A DNA stretch of 64,000 bases from Aliibacillus thermotolerans (GTDB taxonomy: Bacteria; Bacillota; Bacilli; Bacillales; Marinococcaceae), in the NCBI RefSeq assembly GCF_027853235.1, contig NZ_WKJG01000039.1, positions 124,001 through 188,000 of the forward strand. The letters are read 5' to 3'. The position numbers were made by a program, and so were the translations under genes. Below, in pieces: positions 42,691-54,255 of this stretch (within the stretch, counting starts at the first letter, position 1; the number at the start of each line of letters is the position of its first letter). The notes under the pieces were generated by a model. That model was not told the DNA's origin. It did no database searches and worked only from the letters and a program-made list of their open reading frames with translations.

Positions 42691-43203
42691 TTACGACTTT
42701 TCTTCTTGTTGGATGATTTTTACATGAAGTTCGAGTGTAGAGTAGATGTGCATTTCTTCAATTTGAAGGTAACCGTGATGATCACCAATCTCATATGTTT
42801 TATTTTCAATTGTTTTTTTTATTAGTTCTTTTCCTTCAACGACACTTTCAATGTTTTTATTTTTTAAAAATTTTATCTCATCTTCTACTTGTTGGCGAAG
42901 CTCATATAATGTTAACTCATTGAGACGGGCTTCTTTTTCGTTGGTGAATGCAATATAGATGTTTTGAATCGTTAGTTTTCTTTCATTTTCTTCATTTCTT
43001 TCTTTTTCAGCGCTTCTTAACAGTTCAATTTCTTCTTTTTGTTGTTCGATTTGTAGTTTTTGTTTATTTAAATCTATTACAAGTCGCTCGTGAATGGACC
43101 CGAATTGAAAGAGAAAAAAACACCACCCACCGATTGCACCTATAAATAGACCGGCAAAAAAACGTTGCCATCCGGGGCGCTTATAGTAAGGAGGAACTCT
43201 CAT
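42691..43203 (-). CDS. ytrI: Sporulation membrane protein YtrI
   Basis: A 170-residue protein. N-terminal MRVPPYYKRPGWQRFFAGLF leads into one membrane helix (about 15-37), followed by a long charged coiled coil (KQKLQIEQQKEEIELLRSAE) and a C-terminal domain. This matches B. subtilis YtrI, a sporulation protein made in the mother cell. The ATG at 43203 overlaps the ytrH stop (ATGA). The longer frame lies inside ytrH and has no site. Confidence 0.88.
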   Translation of the reverse strand: MRVPPYYKRPGWQRFFAGLFIGAIGGWCFFLFQFGSIHERLVIDLNKQKLQIEQQKEEIELLRSAEKERNEENERKLTIQNIYIAFTNEKEARLNELTLYELRQQVEDEIKFLKNKNIESVVEGKELIKKTIENKTYEIGDHHGYLQIEEMHIYSTLELHVKIIQQEEKS

Positions 43204-43538
43204 GGGGAGAGTGGCTCCTGGGTGATCCATTGAATGAGAAGAGTTCCAAGATTAGCACCAGCAAGGGCAGAACAAAGCATGGCAATCGTTTTAAAAATAT
43301 CAATGTGCGTTCCGTAAAAAAGTCCTCGATCCAAGGAATGAATGGCGTCAAATGTACCTCCAATCGCAGCGACAAGAGCCCAAATTTTTAAGCTGGAAGC
43401 TAACTCGTGAATGGTAGATAAAGGAGGTTTTCCAATAAGCAATGCTCCAATACCACCGATGAAAGAACCACCAAATATGACACCGAATGCGACGAAAAAG
43501 TCCATCACTAACGTTCCGGCAAATTCTCGACTAATCAA
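43200..43538 (-). CDS. ytrH: Sporulation membrane protein YtrH
   Basis: A 112-residue hydrophobic protein with about three membrane segments (MDFFVAFGVIFGGSFIGGIG, IWALVAAIGGTFDAI, TIAMLCSALAGANLGTLLI). Known from B. subtilis as a sigma-E-dependent sporulation gene co-transcribed with ytrI. The TTG at 43538 is supported by AAAGGAGG 7 nt upstream, whereas the in-frame ATG at 43565 has none. I could not locate a confident sigma-E promoter. Confidence 0.87.
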   Translation of the reverse strand: MISREFAGTLVMDFFVAFGVIFGGSFIGGIGALLIGKPPLSTIHELASSLKIWALVAAIGGTFDAIHSLDRGLFYGTHIDIFKTIAMLCSALAGANLGTLLIQWITQEPLSP

Positions 43539-43647
43539 ATCAACTCCTCCTTTCACTCTCCTCATAGAAAAAAGCGCATGTCAATTGTCTATAATATAGA
43601 TATAAGACAAGTTCAAGCTTGTTATGCTTATTTTTGATCCTTGTGAT

Positions 43648-43677
43648 TTGTTAGTTTTTCTTATCACTTGGTATACT
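43648..43677 (+). promoter_or_regulatory. Promoter of dnaE
   Basis: TTGTTA (43648-43653), 18 bp, then extended -10 TGGTATACT (43669-43677), about 40 bp before the dnaE ATG. Confidence 0.6.
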
Positions 43678-43716
43678 AAAGGAACGATGATGGAACGGAT
43701 AAAAGGAGCATGTGTC

Positions 43717-46700
43717 ATGAATTTTGTCCATTTACATGTGCACACCGAGTATAGTTTATTGGAAAGCACGGCGACGATGGATGCACTCATTAAAAAAGCG
43801 AAAGATCAGGAAATGAAAGCATTGGCAATGACGGATACGAACGTGCTTTACGGAGTGATTCCCTTTTATAAAAAATGTGTAGAAAATGGAATCAAGCCTC
43901 TTATCGGCATGGAACTGTGGATAGATGGGATTCTTTCCAATGACACTACTTTTCCTGTCCTGTTGATTGCGAAAACTGAAAATGGCTACAAGTCGTTGTT
44001 ATCCTTATCTACGATCAAAAATACGAGCGAAAGTCTTTCTTTTGATCAGTTTCAACAGGAACTTCAAGATGTATATGTGATTCTTCCTTTTTTACAAAGC
44101 GAAGTATCCCACTACCTTTTTCAAGGAGATCATTCTTCTTCCTCTCAATTGTTAGATGATTGGACATCCATTTCTGCGCCGTTATATATGGAATACTGTC
44201 CGTTAGTTCCCTATCAAAAAGAAATGGAAGAGTGGATAGCACTTGCAGAGCAAGCCTGTATTCCACTCGTGTATGGAAATAATGTGCAAATGATAAGGAA
44301 AGAAGACCGGGATACGTTTGTCGCTTTACAAGCGATTCAACGGAATCAAACGTTCCGCGAGGCAAAAGAGGAAGTAAAACATCCGGGTTATTTTACGACG
44401 CAAGAAGATGTTCTACCCTTTTACCAAGATAGAAAGGAACCATTTATTAACACTCTTTCGATTGCAGAAGCGTGCCATGTCACGATTCCTCTTGGTGAAA
44501 CATTGCTGCCTCAATATCCTTTTTTAGAAGGAAAGAAGGCGGAAGAAGTATTACGCGAGTGGTGTGAACGGGGATTGAAGAAAAGATATGAACAGATAAA
44601 CGATACGATACTCAAGCGACTGGAGGACGAATTGGAAGTTATTTGTACGATGGGATTTGCTGATTATTTTTTAATTGTGGCAGATATAGTGCGTTATGCC
44701 CGGAAACAAGGGATTCTTGTTGGACCAGGAAGAGGTTCTGCCGCCGGTTCTCTCGTTGCTTATGTATTGGAAATTACAGAGGTAGATCCACTTCATTTTC
44801 AATTATTATTCGAGCGCTTTTTAAATCCCGAGAGAATTTCTATGCCGGATATTGATCTCGATTTTCCGGATGACCGTAGAGAAGAACTGATGCAATACGT
44901 GAAACGAACGTACGGAGAAGAACATGTCGCTCAAATTATTACTTTCGGAACTTTTGGAGCACGAGCAGCCCTGCGAGATATGGGAAGAATATTTGAAGCC
45001 CCGTCACCATTAGTGAATAAATTGGTTTCTTTTTTTTCCTCCCAAACAACAATAAAAGAAGTTGTTCAAAAGAATCACGACTTGCAAAGTTTTTTATCCC
45101 GAGAACCGCTCGCTCAAAGAATGGTGGACCTTGCCATGAAAATTGAAGGACTCCCGCGTCATTCGAGCGTTCATGCTGCTGGAATTGTGATTAGTGCGCA
45201 AAAATTAACAACTCGTGTCCCGTTAATAAAAAAAGGAGACACGGTTCTTACGCTCACCCAATTTTCTATGGAATCCCTGGAAGACATTGGGCTTCTTAAA
45301 ATCGATTTGCTGGGACTAAGAAACTTAAGTTTTATGGAGAGAATCATTTCATCGATTCATCGTCGTACAAATGAAACCATCACTCCTAGAGCGATTCCGT
45401 TAAATGATGAAAAAACCTTCGAATTGCTAGCAAAAGGAGAAACGACAGGAATTTTTCAATTAGAATCAGACGGAATGAGAAGAGCATTGCAGGAAATCAG
45501 TCCCAATCAATTTGAAGATATTGTAGCGGTCAATGCGTTGTTTCGCCCCGGGCCATCCGCGTTTATCCCAATCTACGCAAAAAGAAAGCACGGGTTAGAG
45601 GAAGTACAATATCCTCATGAAGACATTGCTTCCATTTTGGCGGATACTTATGGAGTCATCGTATATCAAGAACAGATTATGCAAATCGCTGCCGTGATGG
45701 CAGGATATTCCTATGGAGAAGCGGACTTATTAAGGCGAGCGGTGAGTAAAAAAAATCGAAAAATATTAGAAAAAGAAAGAACGCATTTTGTGGAAGGAGC
45801 GCTAAAAAAAGGGTATGCAGAAGAAACGGCCCACCGGATATATGACACCATTGTGCGATTTTCCGATTACGGTTTTAATCGCTCTCATGCGGTGGCGTAT
45901 AGTATGATTGCTTATCAACTTGCTTATTTGAAAGCTCATTTTCCGAAAGATTTTTATGCTTCCTTGTTAACCACTTATCAACACCATCCGGAAAAATTAG
46001 CGACATACATAAGGGAAGCGAGAAAGCGAGGAATCACTATTCTACCGCCGACAGTCAACGAGAGCGGTCCGGCCTTTTTAGCACGGGAAGAAGGAATCTT
46101 GTTTAGTCTTCTTGCTCTCTCTTCTGTGACGATGAGACATATGAAAGAAATCATGAAAGAGAGAAAGAAAGGAACATTTAAAGGGTTTATCGATTTCCTC
46201 ATTCGCATGAATAAAGGCGTATTAGAACGTCCATTTTTGGAATCGTTGATTAAGTCCGGTGCTTTTGATTTTAGTGGACAAGATCGGGCCGTTTTACTTG
46301 CTTCCATCGAAAATGCGCTTGAATTTGCGGAATTTGAGCGAGACTTAGGTGGGCTCATGACAAGCGATGAAACGAATTTCCGTTTTGTCGAAGTCACACC
46401 GTTGACGGAAAGTGAGCGGTATTCGTATGAAAAAGAGGTGGCGCATGTTTATTTAAGCGGGGATCCACTGGATAGTTACCGGAACGTGCTTGCTCCCTTT
46501 TCTCCGGTTTCATTCGACCAACCTTTTCCAACTTCATTTTTCTGGGTAGTCGGAATGGTAGAAAATATAAAGAAAGTAAGGACGAAAAACGGGGAAAATA
46601 TGGCTTTTGTGGCGATGACCGATGGAGTGGAAGAAATTGAAGCTGTCTTTTTCCCATCTGCTTATCGAAAATGGGGAAATCAATTGTCCAATCAGTCAGC

Positions 46701-47034
46701 TGTACTAGTAGGAGGAAAACAAGATAGAAGGACAGAACGAAAAAAAATTTTAGTAGACGAGATGGTGTTGTTGAGGGATCTTGTGGAACAATCACAATTT
46801 ACGTTATATTTAAAACTCGATCACCGATTAGAACGACACCATCTCGGGAACAAAATAAAACAAATATTAAAACGCTATCCAGGAGGCGTGAAGGTTTGTC
46901 TATATGACGAGGTCAAAAAGCAATTATTTCAGTTTCATGACGAGTACCGGACCAGCGCCTCTTCTCATTGTTTGAAAGAAATACAAAAATTATTGCCGAA
47001 AGATTATATTGCCATGAAAAAAAGAGAAGGATGA
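43717..47034 (+). CDS. dnaE: DNA polymerase III alpha subunit DnaE (error-prone type)
   Basis: Replicative C-family polymerase that extends lagging-strand primers in Bacillus alongside PolC. The 1105 residues begin with a PHP domain (FVHLHVHTEYSLLESTATMD, about 1-200). The polymerase core follows, with LVGPGRGSAAGSLVAYVLEI, catalytic Asp residues in PDIDLDFPDDRR (about 378-388), GIFQLESDGMRRAL and FRPGPS. An OB-fold sits near the C-terminus. AAAGGAG supports the ATG at 43717; the frame upstream to 43624 includes the promoter and is not coding. Confidence 0.96.
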   Translation: MNFVHLHVHTEYSLLESTATMDALIKKAKDQEMKALAMTDTNVLYGVIPFYKKCVENGIKPLIGMELWIDGILSNDTTFPVLLIAKTENGYKSLLSLSTIKNTSESLSFDQFQQELQDVYVILPFLQSEVSHYLFQGDHSSSSQLLDDWTSISAPLYMEYCPLVPYQKEMEEWIALAEQACIPLVYGNNVQMIRKEDRDTFVALQAIQRNQTFREAKEEVKHPGYFTTQEDVLPFYQDRKEPFINTLSIAEACHVTIPLGETLLPQYPFLEGKKAEEVLREWCERGLKKRYEQINDTILKRLEDELEVICTMGFADYFLIVADIVRYARKQGILVGPGRGSAAGSLVAYVLEITEVDPLHFQLLFERFLNPERISMPDIDLDFPDDRREELMQYVKRTYGEEHVAQIITFGTFGARAALRDMGRIFEAPSPLVNKLVSFFSSQTTIKEVVQKNHDLQSFLSREPLAQRMVDLAMKIEGLPRHSSVHAAGIVISAQKLTTRVPLIKKGDTVLTLTQFSMESLEDIGLLKIDLLGLRNLSFMERIISSIHRRTNETITPRAIPLNDEKTFELLAKGETTGIFQLESDGMRRALQEISPNQFEDIVAVNALFRPGPSAFIPIYAKRKHGLEEVQYPHEDIASILADTYGVIVYQEQIMQIAAVMAGYSYGEADLLRRAVSKKNRKILEKERTHFVEGALKKGYAEETAHRIYDTIVRFSDYGFNRSHAVAYSMIAYQLAYLKAHFPKDFYASLLTTYQHHPEKLATYIREARKRGITILPPTVNESGPAFLAREEGILFSLLALSSVTMRHMKEIMKERKKGTFKGFIDFLIRMNKGVLERPFLESLIKSGAFDFSGQDRAVLLASIENALEFAEFERDLGGLMTSDETNFRFVEVTPLTESERYSYEKEVAHVYLSGDPLDSYRNVLAPFSPVSFDQPFPTSFFWVVGMVENIKKVRTKNGENMAFVAMTDGVEEIEAVFFPSAYRKWGNQLSNQSAVLVGGKQDRRTERKKILVDEMVLLRDLVEQSQFTLYLKLDHRLERHHLGNKIKQILKRYPGGVKVCLYDEVKKQLFQFHDEYRTSASSHCLKEIQKLLPKDYIAMKKREG

Positions 47035-47134
47035 ACATGTGCAATGCATCTGTTATAATGAAATAAGTTTTCTATCGTTAACACGACATGTGTGGTCATA
47101 GATGAATGAATGCCAAAAAAGGAGAGTGAAGTTC

Positions 47135-48364
47135 GTGTCAACTAGAGAGAAGGCACTAGAAATCCATCGAGAAAATCAAGGGAAATTAGAGTCAAAGTCG
47201 AAAGTGCCTGTAAGGAATGCCAAAGATTTAAGCTTAGTGTATTCTCCAGGAGTAGCTGAACCTTGTAAAGAGATTCATCAAAATAAAGAAAACGTTTTTG
47301 AATACACAATGAAAGGAAATATGGTTGCCGTTGTGTCCAACGGTTCAGCTGTTCTTGGATTAGGAGATATTGGTGCAGAAGCTTCTCTACCGGTAATGGA
47401 AGGAAAAGCAGTTCTGTTTAAATCCTTTGCCGGTGTCGATGCTTTTCCTATTTGTCTTGACACGAAAAATATAGATGATATTGTTCAAACAGTGAAATTA
47501 ATGGAGCCGAGTTTTGGTGGAATTAACTTAGAAGACTTTGCTGCTCCTGATTGTTTCATCATTGAAGAACGTTTAAAAGAAGAATTAAATATCCCGGTGT
47601 TCCATGACGATCAACATGGAACGGCCATTGTTACTGCCGCTGCCCTAATCAATGCATTAAAAGTCACCGGGAAAACATTATCAGATAGTAAAGTAATTGT
47701 GAATGGAGCGGGAGCAGCGGGTATTGCAATTATTAAGCTGTTGTTAGAGCTTGGTGTGAAAGATGTCATATTGTGTGACTCAAAGGGTGCCATTTACGAA
47801 GGACGTCCGGAAGGAATGAACAGTGGAAAAGAAAAAATCGCCAAAGTAACGAATAAAGAGAAAGTGAAAGGGAACCTAGAAGAAGTCATTCAAGCAAAAG
47901 ATGTTTTTATTGGTGTCTCCGCAGCCGGTGCACTGACAGAAGAGATGATTCAATCCATGAATAAGGACCCGATCATTTTCGCGATGGCAAATCCAGAGCC
48001 TGAAATTATGCCGGATGAAGGAAAAAAAGCAGGAGCAAAAGTGATTGGAACCGGTCGCTCGGACTTCCCAAACCAAGTCAACAATGTCCTTGCGTTTCCG
48101 GGCATTTTCCGCGGAGCGCTTGATGTGAATGCGACTCATATTAATGAGGAAATGAAAAAAGCAGCGGTACACGCGATTGCCGATTTAATTGATGAAAAAG
48201 ATTTAACAGAAGATTATGTGATTCCCTCTCCGTTTGATGCAAGGGTAGCTCCAGCGGTAGCGAAAGCAGTAGCAAAAGCTGCGATGGAAACCGGAGTTGC
48301 TCGAAAAGAAGTTGATCCAGAAGAAGTAGCTGCAAAAACGAAGAAACTCGCGGTGATTGATTAA
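47135..48364 (+). CDS. ytsJ: NAD(P)-dependent malic enzyme YtsJ
   Basis: Oxidative decarboxylation of malate to pyruvate. The 409 residues match B. subtilis YtsJ, including NQGKLESKSKVPVRNAKDLS, the catalytic Tyr in LVYSPGVAEPC, Lys in VMEGKAVLFKSFAG, metal ligands around FHDDQHGTAI and the Rossmann motif VNGAGAAGIAII. The GTG at 47135 after AAAGGAG gives the standard N-terminus; the ATG at 47102 precedes the ribosome binding site. YtsJ prefers NADP in B. subtilis; the cofactor here is inferred. Confidence 0.93.
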   Translation: MSTREKALEIHRENQGKLESKSKVPVRNAKDLSLVYSPGVAEPCKEIHQNKENVFEYTMKGNMVAVVSNGSAVLGLGDIGAEASLPVMEGKAVLFKSFAGVDAFPICLDTKNIDDIVQTVKLMEPSFGGINLEDFAAPDCFIIEERLKEELNIPVFHDDQHGTAIVTAAALINALKVTGKTLSDSKVIVNGAGAAGIAIIKLLLELGVKDVILCDSKGAIYEGRPEGMNSGKEKIAKVTNKEKVKGNLEEVIQAKDVFIGVSAAGALTEEMIQSMNKDPIIFAMANPEPEIMPDEGKKAGAKVIGTGRSDFPNQVNNVLAFPGIFRGALDVNATHINEEMKKAAVHAIADLIDEKDLTEDYVIPSPFDARVAPAVAKAVAKAAMETGVARKEVDPEEVAAKTKKLAVID

Positions 48365-48409
48365 ATAAATCAAACGAAGCGACTATGATGAAGTAAAGAA
48401 GGTGTGCTC

Positions 48410-49288
48410 GTGTTAAAAGATTTTTTTAGTAGAAGGAGAAGATACGCGACAATCCCCTCTGAACGAAAACAACAAGTAAATACAAAGGAAGGGGTGATGA
48501 CAAAATGCCCCGAATGTAAAACGATCATGTATACGAAAGAATTACAAAAGCATCACAACGTCTGTTTTCGTTGCGATCATCATTTACCAATGACTGCATA
48601 TGAGCGTATTCATTCTCTTATAGAAGAAGACACATTTGTGGAATACGATCGAAATCTTATTTCAGGAGACCCTCTTTCCTTTCCGGAATATAAAGAGAAG
48701 TTAGCGACAGATAGAGAGAAAACGAATCTCAATGAAGCAGTTGTCACTGGAGAAGGAAAGTTAGACGGCATCCCGATTGTTATCGGTGTCATGGATGGTC
48801 GTTTTCGCATGGGAAGTATGGGGGTCGCTGTAGGGGAAAAAATCACTCGAGCAATTGAAAAAGCGATTGAGAAAGAACGCCCTTTTATTCTTTTTTCTGC
48901 TTCTGGTGGAGCGCGCATGCAAGAAGGAATGTTAAGCTTAATGCAAATGGCAAAAACAAGTGCTGCTTTGCATCGGCTTGACGAGGCAGGTTTGTTATTT
49001 ATTTCAGTCATGACTCATCCGACCACAGGGGGCGTCTCAGCAAGTTTTGCATCATTAGGAGATTACAATTTTGCCGAACCGAAAGCTCTCATCGGCTTTG
49101 CGGGAAGACGCATTATTGAACAGACCATTCGTCAAGAGTTACCAGAGAACTTTCAAACAGCCGAGTTTTTGCTGGAACACGGTCAGCTCGATCGGGTTGT
49201 TCACCGCCATGAAATGAAATCGACTTTAAAAACAGTTCTTCGCATCCATGGTTATCACCGAGAAGAAGGAGGGGAAGAACTTGTCTAA
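48410..49288 (+). CDS. accD: Acetyl-CoA carboxylase carboxyltransferase beta subunit
   Basis: With AccA it transfers carboxyl from biotin to acetyl-CoA, making malonyl-CoA. The 292-residue protein has a zinc ribbon (CPEC...CFRC, about residues 31-53) and crotonase-fold signatures ([48 protein letters not shown]). The GTG at 48410 after AAGGTG gives the usual MLKDFF start. It overlaps accA by 8 bp and follows ytsJ by 45 bp, so ytsJ-accD-accA may be one transcript. Confidence 0.96.
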   Translation: MLKDFFSRRRRYATIPSERKQQVNTKEGVMTKCPECKTIMYTKELQKHHNVCFRCDHHLPMTAYERIHSLIEEDTFVEYDRNLISGDPLSFPEYKEKLATDREKTNLNEAVVTGEGKLDGIPIVIGVMDGRFRMGSMGVAVGEKITRAIEKAIEKERPFILFSASGGARMQEGMLSLMQMAKTSAALHRLDEAGLLFISVMTHPTTGGVSASFASLGDYNFAEPKALIGFAGRRIIEQTIRQELPENFQTAEFLLEHGQLDRVVHRHEMKSTLKTVLRIHGYHREEGGEELV

Positions 49289-50237
49289 TCACCTCTCATT
49301 TGAGAAGCCATTGGTGGAACTTCGGGAAAAAATTGCAGAATTAAAATCGTTTGCGAAAGAAAAAGGAATTGACTTAAGTGAAGAAATCCAGACGTTAGAA
49401 GGCCGTCTTGCTCAGCTGGAAGAAGATATTTACGGCAACCTTCATCCGTGGCAAAGAGTACAAATTGCCCGATTTTCCGAGCGACCTACCACTCTTGATT
49501 ACATCGAGCATTTATTTAACGACTTTTTAGAAATGCACGGGGATCGGTTATTTGCGGACGATCCTGCTATTGTGGGAGGCATTGCTTTATATAAAGGGAA
49601 CCCGGTCACGGTCATTGGTCATCAACGGGGGAAAGACACGAAAGATAATATTTATCGCAATTTCGGCATGCCCCATCCCGAAGGTTATCGTAAAGCGTTA
49701 CGTCTCATGAAACAAGCAGAAAAATTTTCCCGCCCTGTCATCTGTTTTATTGATACGAAAGGGGCATATCCAGGAAAAGCGGCAGAAGAAAGAGGTCAAA
49801 GTGAAGCAATCGCAAGAAATCTTCGTGAAATGGCAGGCTTAAAAGTTCCGATTGTTAGCATCGTTATCGGAGAAGGTGGAAGCGGGGGCGCGCTTGCTTT
49901 AGGAGTGGGAAATTACATCCATATGCTCGAAAATTCTACGTATTCGGTCATCTCTCCGGAAGGTGCAGCAGCACTTTTATGGAAAGATGCGAGCTATGCG
50001 AAACAAGCAGCGGAAACGATGCAAATCACTGCCCCGGATTTAAAAAAATTAGGGGTGGTTGATACGGTGATTGAAGAAGTGCGTGGCGGTGCTCATAAAG
50101 ATGTTAAAAAACAAGCGATGCTGATTGATCAAGTATTGGAAGAGTCTTTACATACATTAACTCGGAAATCGGCATCTGAATTGGTAAAAGAACGATACGA
50201 AAAATATAAAGAAATTGGAGAGATTATTACTTTATAG
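49281..50237 (+). CDS. accA: Acetyl-CoA carboxylase carboxyltransferase alpha subunit
   Basis: Partner of AccD. The 318 residues show [63 protein letters not shown] and [15 protein letters not shown], all typical. The TTG at 49281 lies inside the end of accD, 8 nt after AGGAGG, so translation is coupled. The longer frame starting at 49248 is inside accD and has no site. It is closed by a terminator before pfkA. Confidence 0.96.
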   Translation: MSNHLSFEKPLVELREKIAELKSFAKEKGIDLSEEIQTLEGRLAQLEEDIYGNLHPWQRVQIARFSERPTTLDYIEHLFNDFLEMHGDRLFADDPAIVGGIALYKGNPVTVIGHQRGKDTKDNIYRNFGMPHPEGYRKALRLMKQAEKFSRPVICFIDTKGAYPGKAAEERGQSEAIARNLREMAGLKVPIVSIVIGEGGSGGALALGVGNYIHMLENSTYSVISPEGAAALLWKDASYAKQAAETMQITAPDLKKLGVVDTVIEEVRGGAHKDVKKQAMLIDQVLEESLHTLTRKSASELVKERYEKYKEIGEIITL

Positions 50238-50247
50238 GAATGTCAGC

Positions 50248-50287
50248 GAATACTTTCTGTTGCAATGACAGGAAGTATTTTCTTTTA
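50248..50287 (+). terminator. Terminator after accA
   Basis: GAATACTT(T)CTGT pairs with ACAG(G)AAGTATT around TGCAATG, followed by TTCTTTT. Confidence 0.7.
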
Positions 50288-50303
50288 CTTAAAATTTGAA
50301 TGA

Positions 50304-51287
<984 letters not shown>

Positions 51288-51293
51288 TCAACT

Positions 51294-51324
51294 GAACCGG
51301 CTATTCTCAAAGAGTAGCCGGTTT
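51294..51324 (+). terminator. Hairpin between pfkA and pyk
   Basis: AACCGGCTA pairs with TAGCCGGTT around TTCTCAAAGAG. The tail TTTAGATG is not U-rich enough for a strong terminator, so partial read-through into pyk is possible. Confidence 0.5.
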
Positions 51325-51499
51325 AGATGTCTCAAATAAGGTTATTTTTCGTCTCCATGTGTTACAATAAATGGAGACATCCTATTTCATTCGTTTACTT
51401 CAAAACAATATGAAAAATAAATAAAGTATGTGTAAAATTGGAACGATATCACGAAAAAACGGGTATATATTGGAAGTATGAAGTAGGGAGGCTTGAAAA

Positions 51500-53254
51500 T
51501 TGCGAAGAACAAAAATTGTTTGTACTATTGGACCAGCCAGTGAATCTTTATCAATGTTGAAGCAATTAATGGAAGCGGGAATGAATGTCGCCCGTTTAAA
51601 TTTTTCTCATGGGGATTATGAAGAACATAAACGACGCATTGAAACAATTCGGCAAGCGGAAAAAGAAACAGGAAAGAAAGTCGGTATTTTGTTAGATACA
51701 AAAGGTCCGGAAATTCGTACGCACAAAATGAAAAACGGAAAGATTTATCTGCAAAAAAATCAAGAATTAATGATAACTGGCGAAGAAGTCGAAGGAACGG
51801 AAGAAAAAATTTCCGTGACTTATAAGGATTTAGCCAAAGATGTTCAACTCGGGGATAAAATTCTTTTAGATGATGGACTCATTGAATTAGAAGTCATAGA
51901 TATTCTCGGTACAGATATAAAGACGAAAGTGTTGAATCATGGAGAGTTATCCGATCGTAAAGGAGTAAACGTCCCAAATGTGTCGTTAAATCTTCCCGGC
52001 ATGACGGAAAAAGATGCGTCGGATATACGCTTTGGAATTGAACAAGGAATTGATTTTATCGCTGCCTCTTTCGTGCGAAGAAGTGCCGATGTCTTGGAAA
52101 TAAGAGAATTACTCGAACAGTTAGGAGCCGAGGATATTCAAATTATTCCTAAAATCGAGAATCAAGAAGGAATTAATAACATCGATGCCATTTTAGAAGT
52201 GTCAGACGGACTGATGGTGGCAAGGGGGGATTTAGGAGTCGAGATACCGGCAGAAGAAGTTCCCCTTGTTCAAAAACAACTCATTCAACAATGTAACGCT
52301 CACGCCAAACCTGTCATTACCGCAACGCAAATGCTTGATTCCATGACCCGCAACCCACGTCCGACCCGAGCAGAAGCAAGCGATGTCTTTAATGCTATTA
52401 TTGATGGGACCGACGCCATTATGTTATCGGGCGAAACAGCCATCGGTCACTATCCATTAGAAACCGTAAAAACGATGAGCAATATCGCAAAAAAAGCCGA
52501 GTCTGCTTTGAAATATGAAAATATTTATATGAAAAGATCAAAAGAAAGTAAGCGTTCCATTACGAATTCAATTAGTCAAGCAGTTTCGCACACCGCTTAT
52601 GATTTGAACGCTGCTGCCATTTTAACAGCGACAGAAAGTGGTTACACTGCCAAAGTCGTTTCGCAGTACCGTCCGGACTCTCCGATTATTGCCGTCACAA
52701 GCCAAGAAAAAGTACTACGCCGCTTATCTATCGTTTGGGGAGTCACTCCACTTCTTGGTATTTCCGCAAAAACAACCGATGAAATGTTAGACAATGCTGT
52801 GCAAACCTCCTTGAAATCTGGTCTCGTGCGTCACGGGGATCTTGTGATTATCACTGCCGGTGTACCAGTTGGAGAAACAGGAACGACAAATATTATGAAA
52901 GTCCATGTGATTGGTGAAATTATCGGAAAAGGACAAGGAATCGGAAGAAAAACGGCAACAGGGAAAGTCGTACTTGCCAAAACAGCAGAAGAAGCAAATG
53001 AAAAGATGGGACAAGGAAATATTTTAGTCACTTATGGTACCGATAAAGACATGATTTCTGCTTTTGAGAAAGCTGCAGCAGTGATTACGGAAGAAGGAGG
53101 ACTTACTTCTCACGCCGCTGTCGTCGGTTTAAGTTTAGGCATCCCGGTCATTGTTGGAGTTTCAGGCGCCATGGAAAAACTAAAAGACGGAGAAGAAGTC
53201 ACCGTCGATGGAATCCGTGGTGACATATACCGTGGTCACGCAAGCGTGTTATAA
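51500..53254 (+). CDS. pyk: Pyruvate kinase with C-terminal PEP-utiliser domain
   Basis: Converts PEP and ADP to pyruvate and ATP. The 584 residues have the N-terminal [28 protein letters not shown], active-site region [23 protein letters not shown] and [19 protein letters not shown]. The extra C-terminal domain (about 480-584) ends [19 protein letters not shown], where the phospho-His equivalent of PPDK is replaced by a TSHAA context typical of Bacillus. A TTG start lies 8 nt after GGGAGG. Confidence 0.97.
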   Translation: MRRTKIVCTIGPASESLSMLKQLMEAGMNVARLNFSHGDYEEHKRRIETIRQAEKETGKKVGILLDTKGPEIRTHKMKNGKIYLQKNQELMITGEEVEGTEEKISVTYKDLAKDVQLGDKILLDDGLIELEVIDILGTDIKTKVLNHGELSDRKGVNVPNVSLNLPGMTEKDASDIRFGIEQGIDFIAASFVRRSADVLEIRELLEQLGAEDIQIIPKIENQEGINNIDAILEVSDGLMVARGDLGVEIPAEEVPLVQKQLIQQCNAHAKPVITATQMLDSMTRNPRPTRAEASDVFNAIIDGTDAIMLSGETAIGHYPLETVKTMSNIAKKAESALKYENIYMKRSKESKRSITNSISQAVSHTAYDLNAAAILTATESGYTAKVVSQYRPDSPIIAVTSQEKVLRRLSIVWGVTPLLGISAKTTDEMLDNAVQTSLKSGLVRHGDLVIITAGVPVGETGTTNIMKVHVIGEIIGKGQGIGRKTATGKVVLAKTAEEANEKMGQGNILVTYGTDKDMISAFEKAAAVITEEGGLTSHAAVVGLSLGIPVIVGVSGAMEKLKDGEEVTVDGIRGDIYRGHASVL

Positions 53255-53315
53255 AGATAACCGTAGCTGCTTCAAAGGGAAGCAGCTTATCCCTTTTACG
53301 GAAAGGAGAGGCAAC

Positions 53316-53711
53316 ATGGGAAAATGGCTTATCCCTTTATTCATTGTTGTACCGTTACTTGAAGTGGTCTTTTTTATCGTTTCGGGTAACACAATTGGTA
53401 TTTGGCCAACGATTTTATTGATTGTTTTGACCGGAGTTGTTGGAATATGGTTAGCAAAAAAAGAAGGAACACAGGTCCTGATGACAGCACGTCTGAAAAT
53501 ACAAAACGGGGAAGTTCCTCAAGGAATTGTATTGGATGGTATTTGCATTCTAGGTGGCGGGATTTTATTAATCATACCGGGATTTATTACCGATGTCCTC
53601 GGTTTTTTACTTCTCTTGCCAAGCTCGAGAAAATTGTTTAAACGAGGTTTAGAAAATCTATTTCGTTACATGATAAAGACAAGGAACATCATATATATTC
53701 ATCGAAGGTAA
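53316..53711 (+). CDS. fxsA: FxsA-family membrane protein
   Basis: A 131-residue membrane protein of the FxsA/YtzA family with three or four hydrophobic segments (WLIPLFIVVPLLEVVFFIVS, WPTILLIVLTGVVGIWLA, LDGICILGGGILLIIPGFIT, DVLGFLLLLP). In E. coli FxsA modulates exclusion of phage T7 by the F plasmid; the role in Bacillus is unknown. AAAGGAGAGG lies upstream of the ATG. It directly follows pyk, as in B. subtilis. Confidence 0.9.
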   Translation: MGKWLIPLFIVVPLLEVVFFIVSGNTIGIWPTILLIVLTGVVGIWLAKKEGTQVLMTARLKIQNGEVPQGIVLDGICILGGGILLIIPGFITDVLGFLLLLPSSRKLFKRGLENLFRYMIKTRNIIYIHRR

Positions 53712-53765
53712 ACGTTGTTACATGACAGAAAAGACTATTGTATGATAGGATAGGAAGCGAAGTCT

Positions 53766-53861
53766 ATGTGGGAGGATGAACGTATTTTTAATATTTTAAC
53801 GATATTCATCATCTTGTTAGCGCTCGGTTTGATTGGGAAAACCAATCGGTGGTCATTGTAG
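53766..53861 (+). CDS. Possible 31-aa single-helix membrane peptide
   Basis: A short frame encodes a charged start (MWEDERIF), a hydrophobic helix (NILTIFIILLALGLIG) and a KTNRWSL end, a typical small membrane peptide. AGGAAGCG lies about 8 nt upstream of the ATG. It starts 54 bp after fxsA, where B. subtilis has ytvI. It is too short for statistics and conservation is untested. Confidence 0.4.
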   Translation: MWEDERIFNILTIFIILLALGLIGKTNRWSL

Positions 53862-54226
53862 TTGTGATTTTTTGTGATACTAGAGATAAAGTGTTTTCAT
53901 TTTTTACAAAATGATTACGAGAAGATTTATTTCTCTTTCGTCCCGATGGTAACGGGGAAATTAGGTTAAATACAACTAGGTGAAGCGCTTACATCATTTT
54001 ATCCGTTTTTTCTCTTCCTTTTAAGGTGGTTGTCGCCTAGGTTGCAAAAGGTGGGGTAGGACGATAACGAACGGATCCCCATATGACAACAGCGTGAGAA
54101 GTTTGGGACCATTTCTTTCGTGAAGAAGCAAGTTGGTCCTTTCATAGTTTAGAAAAGAAAACGATGGACAAGGACTCTACATGTGAGTGAAACAAGAAGA
54201 TATTTCTTTTTTTCTGTCACGTGATG
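53862..54226. other. Intergenic region between the fxsA side and the citZ promoter
   Basis: No convincing gene. It contains a cre-like palindrome at 53980-53993 and a possible hairpin near 54105-54140 (GGACCA...TGGTCC, long loop, no T-run). The citZ promoter follows at 54227. Confidence 0.5.
53980..53993 (+). promoter_or_regulatory. Candidate cre site upstream of citZ
   Basis: GTGAAGCGCTTACA contains the palindromic core AAGCGCTT and a perfect right half of the cre consensus; the left half has about three mismatches. It lies about 235 bp upstream of the citZ -35. citZ is CcpA-repressed in B. subtilis, but this distance is large. Confidence 0.35.
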
Positions 54227-54255
54227 TTCACAAATCAGTAAAAAATGTTTATAAT
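54227..54255 (+). promoter_or_regulatory. Sigma-A promoter of citZ
   Basis: TTCACA (54227-54232), 17-bp spacer, perfect TATAAT (54250-54255). It implies an untranslated leader of about 165 nt before the citZ ATG at 54426; no known riboswitch was recognised in that leader. Confidence 0.7.

Noticed and set aside
54105-54140. Hairpin GGACCA...TGGTCC as terminator upstream of citZ
   Set aside because: Short stem, loop of over 20 nt and no T-run.
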